DNA of 64,000 bases from Chthonomonas calidirosea (GCA_945882415.1 CAMCWC010000011.1:62001-126000), one strand, 5' to 3'; shown: positions 7,984 through 17,819, counted from the first letter of the stretch. Notes: generated by a model from the letters alone, not told the origin. A program made the numbers and translations.

Positions 7984-9393
7984 GTGAACTATCCGCAGAT
8001 CATCCAGGGCGGCATGGGCGTGGCCGTTTCTTCTTGGCCCCTCGCCCGGGCCGTCGCTTCGCAGGGACAAATGGGTGTCGTCAGTGGCACCGGAATCGAC
8101 ACCGTTCTCGCTCGCCGATTGCAACTTGGCGACGAAGGCGGGCACATCGCCGAAGCGCTCAAGCACTTTCCGATCCCAGAAATGGCGACTCGAGTTTGGG
8201 ACCGGTACTTCATCGAAGGCGGAAAAGCCGAAGATGCCCCCTTCAAATCGAAGCCCGTCCCGAGCATCAACCCAAGCGCCGCCCTGAACGATCTCCTCAT
8301 CGTTGCCACTTTCGTGGAAGTCTGGCTCGCAAAGGCCGGACATGAAGGCCTGATAGGCATCAACCTGCTGGAAAAAATCCAGCTTCCAACCCTCGCGACG
8401 CTCTACGGCGCGATGCTGGCCAAAGTCGATGTGGTCCTGATGGGCGCCGGTATCCCTCGCTCCATCCCCGGCATTCTCGATCAACTCGCCAAAGGCGAAG
8501 CCACCGAAATGCGCATCGAGGTCAGTGGCGGTGAACCCGGACTATCGACCTTCGACCCGAACGATTACTTGCCCGGAACCCTCCCAAGACCGAAGTTTCT
8601 CGCCATCGTTTCCAGCGCTTCCCTTGCTCAGGTTCTCGCCAAGAAAGCCCATCCTCCGGTCGACGGATTCGTCATCGAGGGCCCAACTGCCGGTGGCCAC
8701 AATGCCCCACCTCGCGGCGCAATGCAGCTCAACGAGCGCGGCGAACCGGTCTATGGCCCACGCGACACCCCTGAGCTCGAGAAATTCCGGGACCTCGGCC
8801 TCCCGTTCTGGCTCGCCGGATCGTTCGGCACCCATGACCGCCTGCTAGAAGCCCTCGCCGAAGGCGCTCAAGGCATCCAAGTCGGCACCGCCTTTGCCTT
8901 CTGCGAAGAGTCGGGCATGGCCGACGGCATCAAGGCCGAAGTTATCCGTCGCAGCGTCGCCGGAGAGTCCGAAGTCTTCACGGACCCAGCCGCTTCGCCG
9001 ACCGGCTTCCCCTTCAAGGTCCTAAAGATGGCTGGCTCGGTCTCCGAACCCGAAGTCGAAGCCTGGCGCGAGCGGGTTTGCGACCTCGGCTACCTGCGCG
9101 AACTCTACCGAAAGGAAGACGGAGAAATCGGCTACCGCTGCCCCGCCGAGCCCGTTGAACTGTACGAAAAGAAGGGCGGCGATCCCGCCAACACCGAAGG
9201 CAGAAAATGCGTCTGCAACGGTCTTCTCGCCACCGTCGGTCTCGGACAAATCCATCGTGGCAAGGCGGAGCCGACCCTCGTTACTGCCGGAGACGATGTT
9301 GCGCACGTTTCCCGCTACCTCCAACCTGGCCAAGAGACCTACTCAGCCGCCGACGTTATCCACACAATCTTAGGTACTCACTCGAATTTCTGA
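7984..9393 (+). CDS. Nitronate monooxygenase family protein
   Basis: 469 residues. The FMN-binding TIM barrel of the nitronate monooxygenase (2-nitropropane dioxygenase) family is evident: 'IIQGGMGVAVSSWPLARAVASQGQMGVVSGTG' at the N-terminus, 'EGPTAGGHNAPPRG' carrying the catalytic-type His, and 'AEGAQGIQVGTAFAFCEESG' for phosphate binding. The family oxidises alkyl nitronates such as propionate-3-nitronate. About 100 extra C-terminal residues include Cys-containing 'YRCPAEP' and 'RKCVCNG', typical of the long variant. GTG start after a CATAAT box. Confidence 0.85.
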   Translation: MNYPQIIQGGMGVAVSSWPLARAVASQGQMGVVSGTGIDTVLARRLQLGDEGGHIAEALKHFPIPEMATRVWDRYFIEGGKAEDAPFKSKPVPSINPSAALNDLLIVATFVEVWLAKAGHEGLIGINLLEKIQLPTLATLYGAMLAKVDVVLMGAGIPRSIPGILDQLAKGEATEMRIEVSGGEPGLSTFDPNDYLPGTLPRPKFLAIVSSASLAQVLAKKAHPPVDGFVIEGPTAGGHNAPPRGAMQLNERGEPVYGPRDTPELEKFRDLGLPFWLAGSFGTHDRLLEALAEGAQGIQVGTAFAFCEESGMADGIKAEVIRRSVAGESEVFTDPAASPTGFPFKVLKMAGSVSEPEVEAWRERVCDLGYLRELYRKEDGEIGYRCPAEPVELYEKKGGDPANTEGRKCVCNGLLATVGLGQIHRGKAEPTLVTAGDDVAHVSRYLQPGQETYSAADVIHTILGTHSNF

Positions 9394-9400
9394 GATCTCA

Positions 9401-10120
9401 ATGGCAGAACGACGATTCAACGAAAAGCAAACCGCCGAAATCCTTCGTTTAGCCGTTCAGGGCCAAAGCGAAAGCGGGCTCACTTCCGAATCGGAACTTC
9501 GGGCGGCCGCTCAGGAGATGGGCATCTCTCCCGAGGCGATAAGCCGCGCGATCGACAAAACGGAAGCCCGTGCCGGAACGGAAAAGCCAAGCTGGTTCTG
9601 GGGTGGCCCGATGGCGGTTTCGATTGACGACGTCGTTGAAGGCGAGTTGACAACCGACATCTGGGAAGACACGATCATCGACATCCGAAAAACCTTCGGC
9701 GAGGAAGGCGTGATCGCCGAAAGAGGGAACGTCCGCGAATGGACCGGTTACGGTGGTGGCCTTGTGCCGGTGACAATCTCGCTGCGACAGCTAAACGGAA
9801 CCGTACGGCTAGACATAAGCAGCCGTCTCGATGGCGTAGCCGTGATGTTCGGCATCATCGGCACCTTCCTGCTGATCATGGGCCTTGCTCTCAGCGGTAA
9901 GTTCGGTGCCGCCACCGCTCTCGGAGCGCCGGCCCTAATGATCATGGTCACCGCAACGATAGCGGCGGCAACCCGCTTCTTTTTCAGCCGATCCTCAAAC
10001 GCGCACGAGAAGAGCATTCGGCTCCTCGCAAAACGACTCCGAACTCGGCTTGCCGAAAAAAATGCGCAAACCGCGCAACAGCCCCAGCAAGCCGAAACCA
10101 ACGAAAGCGTCCGCGCCTAG
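9401..10120 (+). CDS. Two-TM protein with HTH-like N-terminus
   Basis: 239 residues. Residues 1-50 match a pattern seen before membrane domains in several phyla: 'FNEKQTAEILRLA' then 'ESELRAAAQEMGISPEAISRAID'. A soluble beta-rich region (about 60-145) and two membrane helices (about 147-190) follow, then a basic cytoplasmic tail. The role is unknown; it could be a membrane-linked sensor. It starts 7 nt after the NMO gene and ends in a 4-nt overlap (CTAG) with the convergent beta-galactosidase gene. Confidence 0.6.
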   Translation: MAERRFNEKQTAEILRLAVQGQSESGLTSESELRAAAQEMGISPEAISRAIDKTEARAGTEKPSWFWGGPMAVSIDDVVEGELTTDIWEDTIIDIRKTFGEEGVIAERGNVREWTGYGGGLVPVTISLRQLNGTVRLDISSRLDGVAVMFGIIGTFLLIMGLALSGKFGAATALGAPALMIMVTATIAAATRFFFSRSSNAHEKSIRLLAKRLRTRLAEKNAQTAQQPQQAETNESVRA

Positions 10121-12936
10121 TTGATCACCAAAATCGGAATCGAAAGTTCGGCCGATTCCAGCCCCTTGCCCTTCGCGCGAATCACCAACGAACCCGCCGC
10201 ATTCTTGTTTGCCTGAACAATCACTTGTGCCAAACCGTGGAACACGCGGCGGCTCCAGTTCGGCAAAGTATCCGGCCCAACAAGTCGAACGCCACCCGTA
10301 AACCCGCCTTCCCCGCCCGTGTTTTTCACCACGATCGCAAGCTCATTCACGCCGTTCAAGATTTTCCCGTCCACTCGGAACGAGTGACTCGCGTTCCATT
10401 CCTTCGTAGTTCCCAGCAACTCTCCGTTCAAGAAAACCCAGCCGAGGTCATCAATCGGGCCTACGGAAAGCGACATCGGCGATTTCACCAAGCCACCATC
10501 GAACCGCGTACGGAAAACGCCCTGCTCTCCCGGCCGCAATTGGTTCTGGCTCAGATCAGCCGGTCGCCAACCAACGGTATCAAAGTCCGGCTTAGCGACG
10601 GACAGCTTCAGAGGGTCGCCATCTGCCATCGTCATCTTCCAGCCACCGATTACCGCGGCGTTAGGCTTGGCTAAGTACACATCCGGCTCATGACTGCTCG
10701 GATCTCCGTTTCCGACTCCGATGATCTTCCCGGACCCGATGATTTCGAACTGGATATTCTGGTCCGCTTCCGGCACGATACGTCCGTCTGCATCCACAAC
10801 CTTCACCGTGACCGGAACCGTGTCGTTGAATTCCGAAAGCGAGGTTCCACGATCAATTTCGAGCAGAATCCGGGCTGCCGGACCCGTGGTTTGAACCAGG
10901 GTTTCCTGCGCAACCTTGCCGTCACGGTAACCGACCGCCTTCAATGATCCTGGAGCGTAAGGAACTTTCCACTCCAAATGACCGCCTCGCACCATGCTCT
11001 GCTTGCCGAGGCTCTTGGAGTTCAAGAATAACTCGACCGCGTCGTGATTAGAGAACACCCAAACGTCGACTGGCTTCGAAAGATCTTTGGGACGGTTCCA
11101 GTGCGGCAACACATGCAGCACCGGCTGATCGGTCCACCAAGCCTTGTAGTAGAACGCCAGATCCTTCTCAAATCCGCACGTGTCCAGAATCCCAAAATGG
11201 CTGTTCACGTTCGGCCAGCTGTAAGGCGTCGGCTCCCCGCGGTAGTCAAACCCCGTCCAAACAAACCCGCCCGAGAACCACGGCCGCTCCAACGTCGTCT
11301 TCCACCAAGCCTCCGCCGTCGAGCCCCAACTCAACCGCTGAACGTCATAAGCCGCGACGTACGCCTTCTTCGGGTCGTCCAAATACTCCCCGCGCGTTGT
11401 CACCGTGCTGCCGACTTCGCTGCCGTGAATATGCTGCTTCGGCCGCGCTTTGTGATACGAATCCAGCCCGCCCAAGTTGTAGTTGAACCCGCGAACATCC
11501 ACCACCGAATTGATGCCGTTCAGCTCTCCGCCGTTATTCGCGCCAAAAGTCACCGGCCGCGTGGGGTCAAGCTCGCGAATCGCGCTCATCATCGTCTTCG
11601 CGATCCGAGCTGATTCCGGCGAATTCTGGGTGCCCCATTCTTCGTTTCCAATCGACCAGAAAATCACGCTCGCGTGGTTCCGATCCCGCTTTACCAGCCG
11701 AGTCAGCTGAGACATCGCCTCCGGCCCCGAGCCAAACATCCGCGTCTCGTCGAGTACGAGCATCCCAAGCCGGTCGCAAGCGTCAAGAACCTCCGGCGTC
11801 GGCGGGTTGTGGCTGCTGCGGTACGCATTGCAACCAAAACCCTTGAGCTGCTTGATGCGCCAAACGTTCAGCGAATCCGGAATCGCCGCCCCAACCCCCG
11901 CGTGGTCCTGGTGGTTGCAAGTGCCCTGAATCCGCACGACTTTGCCGTTCAGCAAAAGCCCCTTATCAGGATCAAAAACGACGGTGCGGAAGCCAATCCG
12001 CGTTCGATACGCATCCGTCGGCGTGGAAACATCCGCCGTGTACAAATACGGGTCTTCAATCGACCAAAGGCTTGGCTTAGCCACCTTCACGCGGGCCGAA
12101 ACCGTAGCCGTCTGATTAGCGCCAATCCGTACGGGCGCGCCCGTGCTCTCGCCCACCGGCTTCCCCGTTCGATCTCGAACGACAACCTTCACGCGCTGGG
12201 AAACTGCCACGTCAGAGTCGTTCCGTACCTCGGCATTCACTACGACCTCCGCCGCCGAGCCCAACACCACCGGTGTCACCGCAACGCCGTCCTCTACAAA
12301 ATGCACCGGCGCTGACTTGGTCAGCCAAACGTGCCGATAAATCCCTGCGCCTTCGTAAAACCAGCCTTCAAAGTCGCTCGCGTTCGCCCGAACCGCAATC
12401 ACGTTCCGGCTTCCATACTTCACAAAATCCGTCAGATCGTAGGTCTGGCCGATGTAGCCCGACTCATTCCGCCCGAGTAAATGGCCGTTGATCCAAACGT
12501 ACGCATCCCTGTAAATCCCGTCAAAAGTGATGCGGATGCGCTTGTCTTTGTCCGTAACCGGGACCTCAAACGACTTCCGGTACCAGCCAATCGAGTTCTG
12601 TGGAAAGTCGCGCCCGACTGGCTTGAAGCCATGCATCAGATCCGACGTCGGGTCAAACGGTAGCTCAACTGCCCAGTCGTGGGGCAAATCTATCGTGCGC
12701 CAATCGGCGTCGCTCGTCGCCAAACCAATCGGTCCCGCATCCGTGCCCGCCTTTCCGAACGCGCTAAACGATCCGCTGCTAAACCCAAAATCCTTCTTCG
12801 CATCGGAGGCGTGCCCAAGCGCGAACTTCCAGCCAGAATCGAAGTTGATTCGCTCTGCCGCAAGCGCAACGTTCGAGCCAGTACAAACGGCCGCGACAAC
12901 AAATGCGCGAAACCACGAAGACGGGGAAAATCCCAT
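10117..12936 (-). CDS. GH2 beta-galactosidase, exported
   Basis: 939 residues with a signal peptide (1-27). Domains in order: N-terminal jelly-roll (about 30-210), Ig-like (215-320), TIM barrel (325-600), DUF4982-like and Ig-like domains (620-770), and an extra C-terminal beta domain. The acid/base is Glu432 in 'SIGNEEWG' and the nucleophile is Glu507 in 'HGSEVGS'. It should hydrolyse beta-galactosides or related plant glycans outside the cytoplasm. It lies 31 bp downstream of a DUF4965-type gene. The gap contains a 17-bp palindrome, suggesting its own regulated promoter. Confidence 0.9.
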   Translation of the reverse strand: MGFSPSSWFRAFVVAAVCTGSNVALAAERINFDSGWKFALGHASDAKKDFGFSSGSFSAFGKAGTDAGPIGLATSDADWRTIDLPHDWAVELPFDPTSDLMHGFKPVGRDFPQNSIGWYRKSFEVPVTDKDKRIRITFDGIYRDAYVWINGHLLGRNESGYIGQTYDLTDFVKYGSRNVIAVRANASDFEGWFYEGAGIYRHVWLTKSAPVHFVEDGVAVTPVVLGSAAEVVVNAEVRNDSDVAVSQRVKVVVRDRTGKPVGESTGAPVRIGANQTATVSARVKVAKPSLWSIEDPYLYTADVSTPTDAYRTRIGFRTVVFDPDKGLLLNGKVVRIQGTCNHQDHAGVGAAIPDSLNVWRIKQLKGFGCNAYRSSHNPPTPEVLDACDRLGMLVLDETRMFGSGPEAMSQLTRLVKRDRNHASVIFWSIGNEEWGTQNSPESARIAKTMMSAIRELDPTRPVTFGANNGGELNGINSVVDVRGFNYNLGGLDSYHKARPKQHIHGSEVGSTVTTRGEYLDDPKKAYVAAYDVQRLSWGSTAEAWWKTTLERPWFSGGFVWTGFDYRGEPTPYSWPNVNSHFGILDTCGFEKDLAFYYKAWWTDQPVLHVLPHWNRPKDLSKPVDVWVFSNHDAVELFLNSKSLGKQSMVRGGHLEWKVPYAPGSLKAVGYRDGKVAQETLVQTTGPAARILLEIDRGTSLSEFNDTVPVTVKVVDADGRIVPEADQNIQFEIIGSGKIIGVGNGDPSSHEPDVYLAKPNAAVIGGWKMTMADGDPLKLSVAKPDFDTVGWRPADLSQNQLRPGEQGVFRTRFDGGLVKSPMSLSVGPIDDLGWVFLNGELLGTTKEWNASHSFRVDGKILNGVNELAIVVKNTGGEGGFTGGVRLVGPDTLPNWSRRVFHGLAQVIVQANKNAAGSLVIRAKGKGLESAELSIPILVIN

Positions 12937-12941
12937 CTCCG

Positions 12942-12958
12942 TGGTTTACCGTAAACCA
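12942..12958. promoter_or_regulatory. 17-bp palindrome before the GH2 gene
   Basis: Perfect inverted repeat TGGTTTAC-C-GTAAACCA, ending 5 nt upstream of the beta-galactosidase ATG. Its place and symmetry suit the operator of a sugar-responsive LacI- or GntR-type repressor. No such regulator is encoded in the window. Confidence 0.6.
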
Positions 12959-12967
12959 AGCTAACGC

Positions 12968-14968
12968 TTACTTCTTCAGCAACAGCGGCATAAAGACGCC
13001 GCCAACCACCGACCGCGCCTGGAACCCGACCTGACGGCCATCCCCGGTTTCGTACCAGTCCGTCAGCGGCACGCGTGAAGGCGACTCGTTTGCCATCTTC
13101 CAAAGCGGCGCCACGTGCGCGTCGAATTCCGACCGAGAATCGGCCAAGCAAGCCGTCCAAACGCACCAGTCTAGCTTCGTGTAGCCCTTTCGGTTATCCA
13201 AAGGCAAACCGTACTTTCCTAGTTGCTTTTGGTAGTAAGCAAGCTCCTTCGTATAGACCGCCTTCGGGAACAACTTCAGTCCGAGCACCTTGTCCCAAAC
13301 CAGGTTGTACTTCTGGCTCCAGCTGCCCGGCTTATCAAACGCCAGTCGGAAGTGGTCGCCATCGTCGGCCAGTTTCACCCACTCCGTCGCCATCTTCTCC
13401 GCTGCCTTTCGAACCGTCGCACTGCGCTCTTTCGAGACGCCCAGGTCATCCAGCAAGCCCGCATACGCGCCAAGCGCAACGATCGCCTTCAAACTCAGGT
13501 TCGCGTTGTGCGCCAAGTGACCAGCAAAGTCGTCGGTGCAAAGCTGATTGTCTGGGTCAAGACCCTTGTCCATCAGGTACTTCGCCCACTTATCGAGCAC
13601 CGGCAAATACTCGCGGATGAACGCCTTCGAGCCGCCCTTCTCCACCAGCGCCGCCGCCAGAATCAGCATGTTGCCGCTCTCTTCTACCGGCATCTGGTTC
13701 TCTTCGGTCTTCTCGCCGCCACCGTAAACTTGGCCGTTTGCCAGCGGATACGTGCCGAGGTCGTGCGGCGCAAAATCCCACTTCCAGCGCGGCAAGCTCG
13801 CATAAATGAACAGCGGCCGCAGGTTCGCTTCAAGCATCTCCGGGTTGTAGGCCAGCATGATCGGCGCCGCCGGATAGAGAACGTCTACCGTGCCAATGCA
13901 GCCATTACTGAAGTTTTCTTTCGAGAACATCATTGGCTTTCCGTCAATGTCCGCGACGATCTTGTGTGCACCCAGCGCCTGCCGATACGACAGATTCGCG
14001 AGGTCAGCGAACTTCTCGCCTCCGGCCGCTTCGGCGTCTTTGCTAATCTGGGCATCGACCTTCGCGCCCTTTGTCACCCAAGCCGTTTCCGACCGAACCG
14101 CGCCTTCGAGCAGAGATTCGAAGCTCTCCCCCGTTCGCCGCCAATAGGCCGGCACCGGACGGTTGAACCACTCAAGTGAAAATTGGTCGTCGTAAGCCAA
14201 GAGAACCGATTGGCTCTTCCCTGCTTCCATCTCGAAAACCGAACTCAGGACCGGCCAGGAGTCGTTCGCCGGTCGTGGCATTCTCAAGTCGTCACTCGTC
14301 GGTAGGTCGCCGTCCTTTATAAACGAATCCCGCGCTGCCCGATCGGCTCCGATCGCCGACTCGGCGCCCGACGGAGGAACGACAAACATGCTGCCCCAGT
14401 CGATCCGCAGGTCATCGCCGCGCTTCTGCAAAATCGGCTGCTCTTGGGTACCGATCCGCAAGGCATCTCGCCCCGCAACCTTCACTCGTCCCCAGGTCAC
14501 TTTCTGGTCGGTGCGGTTCACCACCCACTCGGCCGTGGTGTCAAAGTAAGTCTTCACCTCGTGCCGCTTGCCATCCGCGCTTTCATAGCGGAATCGAACA
14601 AACGCCACTGGCCGCGATAGAACATCAAGATCGTCGATGAACGAAGGCGAGAAGAAATCAACGTGCAGCCGAACCCCGGCCCCTTCGAAGGTGTAAGCCG
14701 TCGTCGTCGCCCGCACCTCAACGCCCACCTGGTTCAACGCCGGAACGTCCACGTTCGGCGATCCGCAGAACCGATACGGCTTCCCATCGATCCGCACGAT
14801 CCCCACCATCGCCATCGTCGACCCGGTCCAGTGCCGCGACCAATCGTCGGTCAACTTGTCCGAGCCGCTCCAGACGCTGAAATAGGGATCGTGGACGATC
14901 AACGGCACGGATGGGGGTCGAAAATTTGATGCATTCATTGCGAGGCTAACTCCGATCAGCGAGAGCAT
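12968..14968 (-). CDS. DUF4964/5127/4965/1793 'glutaminase A-like' protein
   Basis: 666 residues, with a weak signal sequence at the N-terminus. 'RPPSVPLIVHDPYFSVWSGSDKLTDDWSRHWTG' is typical of DUF4964. The middle (about 90-330) matches the DUF5127/DUF4965 arrangement, and the C-terminal 330-666 region ('DDFAGHLAHNANLSLKAIVALGAYA') is the alpha-toroid DUF1793 type. Fungal relatives are called glutaminase A, but bacterial members lie in glycan-degradation loci. Here it precedes a GH2 enzyme, so a role in polysaccharide breakdown is more likely than glutamine hydrolysis. Confidence 0.8.
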   Translation of the reverse strand: MLSLIGVSLAMNASNFRPPSVPLIVHDPYFSVWSGSDKLTDDWSRHWTGSTMAMVGIVRIDGKPYRFCGSPNVDVPALNQVGVEVRATTTAYTFEGAGVRLHVDFFSPSFIDDLDVLSRPVAFVRFRYESADGKRHEVKTYFDTTAEWVVNRTDQKVTWGRVKVAGRDALRIGTQEQPILQKRGDDLRIDWGSMFVVPPSGAESAIGADRAARDSFIKDGDLPTSDDLRMPRPANDSWPVLSSVFEMEAGKSQSVLLAYDDQFSLEWFNRPVPAYWRRTGESFESLLEGAVRSETAWVTKGAKVDAQISKDAEAAGGEKFADLANLSYRQALGAHKIVADIDGKPMMFSKENFSNGCIGTVDVLYPAAPIMLAYNPEMLEANLRPLFIYASLPRWKWDFAPHDLGTYPLANGQVYGGGEKTEENQMPVEESGNMLILAAALVEKGGSKAFIREYLPVLDKWAKYLMDKGLDPDNQLCTDDFAGHLAHNANLSLKAIVALGAYAGLLDDLGVSKERSATVRKAAEKMATEWVKLADDGDHFRLAFDKPGSWSQKYNLVWDKVLGLKLFPKAVYTKELAYYQKQLGKYGLPLDNRKGYTKLDWCVWTACLADSRSEFDAHVAPLWKMANESPSRVPLTDWYETGDGRQVGFQARSVVGGVFMPLLLKK

Positions 14969-15065
14969 GCCCTAGAATTGCACATCACACGGCACTTTTA
15001 CCTGCCCTTTGGAGTACAAGAGATGCTGGCTCTACCCAGACATTGATCTGCAACCGTGGCCGCGC

Positions 15066-15614
15066 TCAGTGCGGCACGATCGGAAGCAAATTGTCAGCAT
15101 CAATTAGCTCTAGGATCTCATCGTCCTCAAGGTCCGGTTTCGGCGAGAACATGTAGTTGGGTAGCCCCGCGCGCCTTCCCCAGAATCCAAGTTGGTCGCC
15201 ATAAGTAAATCTCTCGTGCTGGCCATCCAGAATAACCCTCACGGCACGTGTCATTCTCTCGGTTTCACTCAAAACGACGTGTAAATCGCCGACCATGTCA
15301 ACCACGTCTGCTGGATACATTCCGACAGTTGGGAACTCGGTTGCGAAGACGTACCTACGATTCATGCTCACGACTTCGATTTCCTTGGTTGAGTCCGAGA
15401 CTTCGATTGGCGCATCTAATGTTAGTCGCACCCGCGGACTCGGAACCTTTGAAACCCGTAGGCCCGGCTCAAGACGACACAAGCTGCTGAAAGCATTGAT
15501 TCTGATCGTAAAATATGCGAACGCCTCACCTTCCCAGTCACTTTCAGTGGTCGAAAAATCGAGGTACGCAAAGAGATGATTCAAACGACGATCACCTGAA
15601 TTTCCAATTTCCAT
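15066..15614 (-). CDS. Unknown protein, 182 residues
   Basis: Not recognised. The sequence is acidic and beta-rich, without membrane helix or signal peptide. A segment 'EFPTVGMYPADVVDMVGDLHVVL' and an acidic C-terminus 'DLEDDEILELIDADNLLPIVP' stand out. ATG 15614 was chosen over a TTG one codon upstream. The gene lies among four neighbours of unknown function on the same strand. The gap at 15618-15826 shows no feature apart from a short direct repeat AAAAGCCT. Confidence 0.5.
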   Translation of the reverse strand: MEIGNSGDRRLNHLFAYLDFSTTESDWEGEAFAYFTIRINAFSSLCRLEPGLRVSKVPSPRVRLTLDAPIEVSDSTKEIEVVSMNRRYVFATEFPTVGMYPADVVDMVGDLHVVLSETERMTRAVRVILDGQHERFTYGDQLGFWGRRAGLPNYMFSPKPDLEDDEILELIDADNLLPIVPH

Positions 15615-15826
15615 CAAAGCTCAACCCAAGTGTGCTGCCACCGCCGGATGCCGGACCTCTGCAACGTGGTTACGCACTAGCGCACAGTCGCATCCTACAC
15701 CGAAACCGGAGTCAACCCAGCATGTCTTCTCTGAAATCTAGAATTCCATATCAATAAAAGCCTCAAAAGGTAAAAGCCTTCAAGAGACAAACGCTCACGG
15801 TCTGACAGCCCTACATTCTTTGAATT

Positions 15827-16387
15827 CTAGAACGACACAATCCCAAGCGCGCTACAAATCGAACTGGGTGTTTCTCCGGGAAGCTCTTTAACTACGCAGG
15901 TGTCGTAAATCACCCGCACCTCTCGCTGTAACTGCTCAATGAACGCGCTAGTACCGGCGACCATAATACCGATCCCAAGATCGCAAACATCCATCGAGAA
16001 CGCATGCAAAGGACTCAAGTCGGGGCGATAACGAATCCCAAACCACCAAGCAGATGAAGCCAAGTTCAGAAACGCATCTTGAACGTACGACCGTTCGAGC
16101 GGAAAGAACTTGGCTGGGTTAGCGCGAGGATAGCCGAGGTCCCAGAGACTCGGATAACCCAAAGTCCTGAGCTGACCATGTTCCCAATGAGCAGTAGCGA
16201 GCGATTCCCAGAATAGAGATTGCTCAGCAATCCAGTCCATCGGGCGTTCCAAATCCACGTACGGAACCACGAAGCAGACGTAACTTACGTCAATCCGAGC
16301 CGCATCCAGTTCCGGAATCTCGATGTGGCTAAGCGACAATCCTTCACGGAACGACGCAGGTGCATCTACGATGTAACAGTTCCTCAT
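15827..16387 (-). CDS. Unknown protein, 186 residues
   Basis: Not recognised. Soluble, without signal peptide. Tryptophan-rich middle ('WIAEQSLFWESLATAHWEHG', 'SAWWFGIRYRPDLS'). The N-terminus 'MRNCYIVDAPASF' fits a start at 16387. It may be an immunity- or effector-like orphan, but nothing in the sequence proves this. Confidence 0.5.
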   Translation of the reverse strand: MRNCYIVDAPASFREGLSLSHIEIPELDAARIDVSYVCFVVPYVDLERPMDWIAEQSLFWESLATAHWEHGQLRTLGYPSLWDLGYPRANPAKFFPLERSYVQDAFLNLASSAWWFGIRYRPDLSPLHAFSMDVCDLGIGIMVAGTSAFIEQLQREVRVIYDTCVVKELPGETPSSICSALGIVSF

Positions 16388-16456
16388 TCGTTCAGACTTC
16401 TCTTTCGATCAGAATCCAATCAACTTGCTGAAAGCTAAACCTTACGAAGTTGAAGA

Positions 16457-16786
16457 CTATTCTTTGGAATCTTTGAAGTTATCGGCGTTCTCTACGGCTG
16501 AGCGATGCACAAGCAAGAAAACGCCACACATCTTAACAATTCGAAATACGCCAATGGCACTGATTCGATCAACGGTGTACCCCGCATCCTTTACGAGACC
16601 ATACTGAAGCAGGAGCCAAGGCACAAGGCCAGCAAGGATTCCAACCCACTGGTCTAACGCACCGGTAAGTACCCGATAGAAACTCAGGGAAACACCACCA
16701 AAGCAAATCGTGTGAATCAAAAGCAACATCCATCGGGTTGCCCGCACCGTTTTGCTAGGATCCCACGGATTCAACGGCTGTTCCAT
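16457..16786 (-). CDS. Small membrane protein, unknown
   Basis: 109 residues from the internal ATG ('MEQPLNPWDPSKTVRATRWML'); an upstream GTG would add 23 unlikely residues. Three hydrophobic stretches follow: 'LLLIHTICFGGVSLSFYRVL', 'WVGILAGLVPWLLLQYGLV' and 'IGVFRIVKMCGVFLLVH'. Probably an integral inner-membrane protein. The 269-bp gap before it (16787-17055) shows no gene or hairpin I can support. Confidence 0.45.
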   Translation of the reverse strand: MEQPLNPWDPSKTVRATRWMLLLIHTICFGGVSLSFYRVLTGALDQWVGILAGLVPWLLLQYGLVKDAGYTVDRISAIGVFRIVKMCGVFLLVHRSAVENADNFKDSKE

Positions 16787-17055
16787 TTTAGGCAAGTCGA
16801 GACCATTTCGACATAGTCGGAGAGCCGTCTCCCAGCTTCTCTGCGCCCTTACCATAACTGAGCAAACTTGGCGTCATCTTCCGTTGAACATCGTACATCG
16901 GAAACCGGAGGGCAGTAGTCGATCTGGTCAAAAGGACCTCGACAGTACCGAGCAGACAAGCCCGATCTGATTGACTTTTTGATTGCCGTCACGCAGAACC
17001 GTTCGTGCCTCTTTGTCCTCGAAGGATCGGAGGACCGACGCACGAACAATCTGTT

Positions 17056-17778
17056 TCACTGGCCGCAAGGCGCGCCGAGCACCTCGGCCAGACGCTTCTC
17101 AATGGTCAAGACAGAATCCAAAAGCCCACCAAGCGATTCAGACTCATACGTTTTGAGTTCCGCTACCTGCTCAAGCGTGAACAGCGGACCGGACATCCAG
17201 TAAGGCTTGCTGCGCTTTAATACGACCCTGCCAACCAGCACGAAGCCGTTGAAAAGACTTATGCCGGAGAACGTGGCCCGCCTCGACAGCTCGATCAATA
17301 ACTCGGGACGTCCCGGTTCCTTCAACAGCCGACTGACCTCTTCAGAAATTTCAAAGACACATTTCTCTAACCGTCGACAATCGGCAATCACGCTCAGCTC
17401 CGCATCGCTCGCAATAAAGCTCCGTGGAAACGGGAGTGCCGTGCTTTCGGTTTGTGTACTAACACAATAGGCTGTGAAAGTCAACAATAAGCCGAACAGC
17501 ACAAGTCCACTCAAGGCGCTGAAAAATCCTTTCGGGAACGCCATTACACCAGTAAATGCCAGAAACGCGAATAGTTCCGCCCATGCAATGAAGGGACGGC
17601 TTTTCTCCCCGTTCACCCACGCCAAGCACGCGCACACTACAAAACAAAGCGCGATTCCGGCCAAGAAAGGCGCGTGACTAGATTCAATCTGAGAAGCTTT
17701 CCACCACCCATAGCCCAGATATGCAATCACGCAAAAGGCGATCTGCGCTTGAACGGATTGCCGTTGTCCCAACTGCAT
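17056..17778 (-). CDS. Four-TM protein with cytoplasmic domain, unknown
   Basis: About 240 residues. Four hydrophobic helices (roughly residues 10-115) are followed by a soluble helical domain ('CRRLEKCVFEISEEVSRLLKEPGRPELLIELSRRA') and a C-terminal region that may form a coiled coil. ATG 17778 was chosen because a GGGGGG stretch lies 7 nt upstream; a GTG at 17793 is the alternative. No family recognised. Confidence 0.5.
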   Translation of the reverse strand: MQLGQRQSVQAQIAFCVIAYLGYGWWKASQIESSHAPFLAGIALCFVVCACLAWVNGEKSRPFIAWAELFAFLAFTGVMAFPKGFFSALSGLVLFGLLLTFTAYCVSTQTESTALPFPRSFIASDAELSVIADCRRLEKCVFEISEEVSRLLKEPGRPELLIELSRRATFSGISLFNGFVLVGRVVLKRSKPYWMSGPLFTLEQVAELKTYESESLGGLLDSVLTIEKRLAEVLGAPCGQ

Positions 17779-17819
17779 CTGACTTCCCCCCACGGATGTA
17801 ACTTTGCGTAGGAACGGCC

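Noticed and set aside
13223-14179. A 318-codon forward frame inside the DUF4965-type gene
   Set aside because: Antisense shadow of a conserved protein; Arg-rich, no domain.
15066-17778. Genomic island or mobile element among the unknown genes
   Set aside because: No integrase, transposase, tRNA or direct repeats at the edges; four orphan genes alone are not enough.
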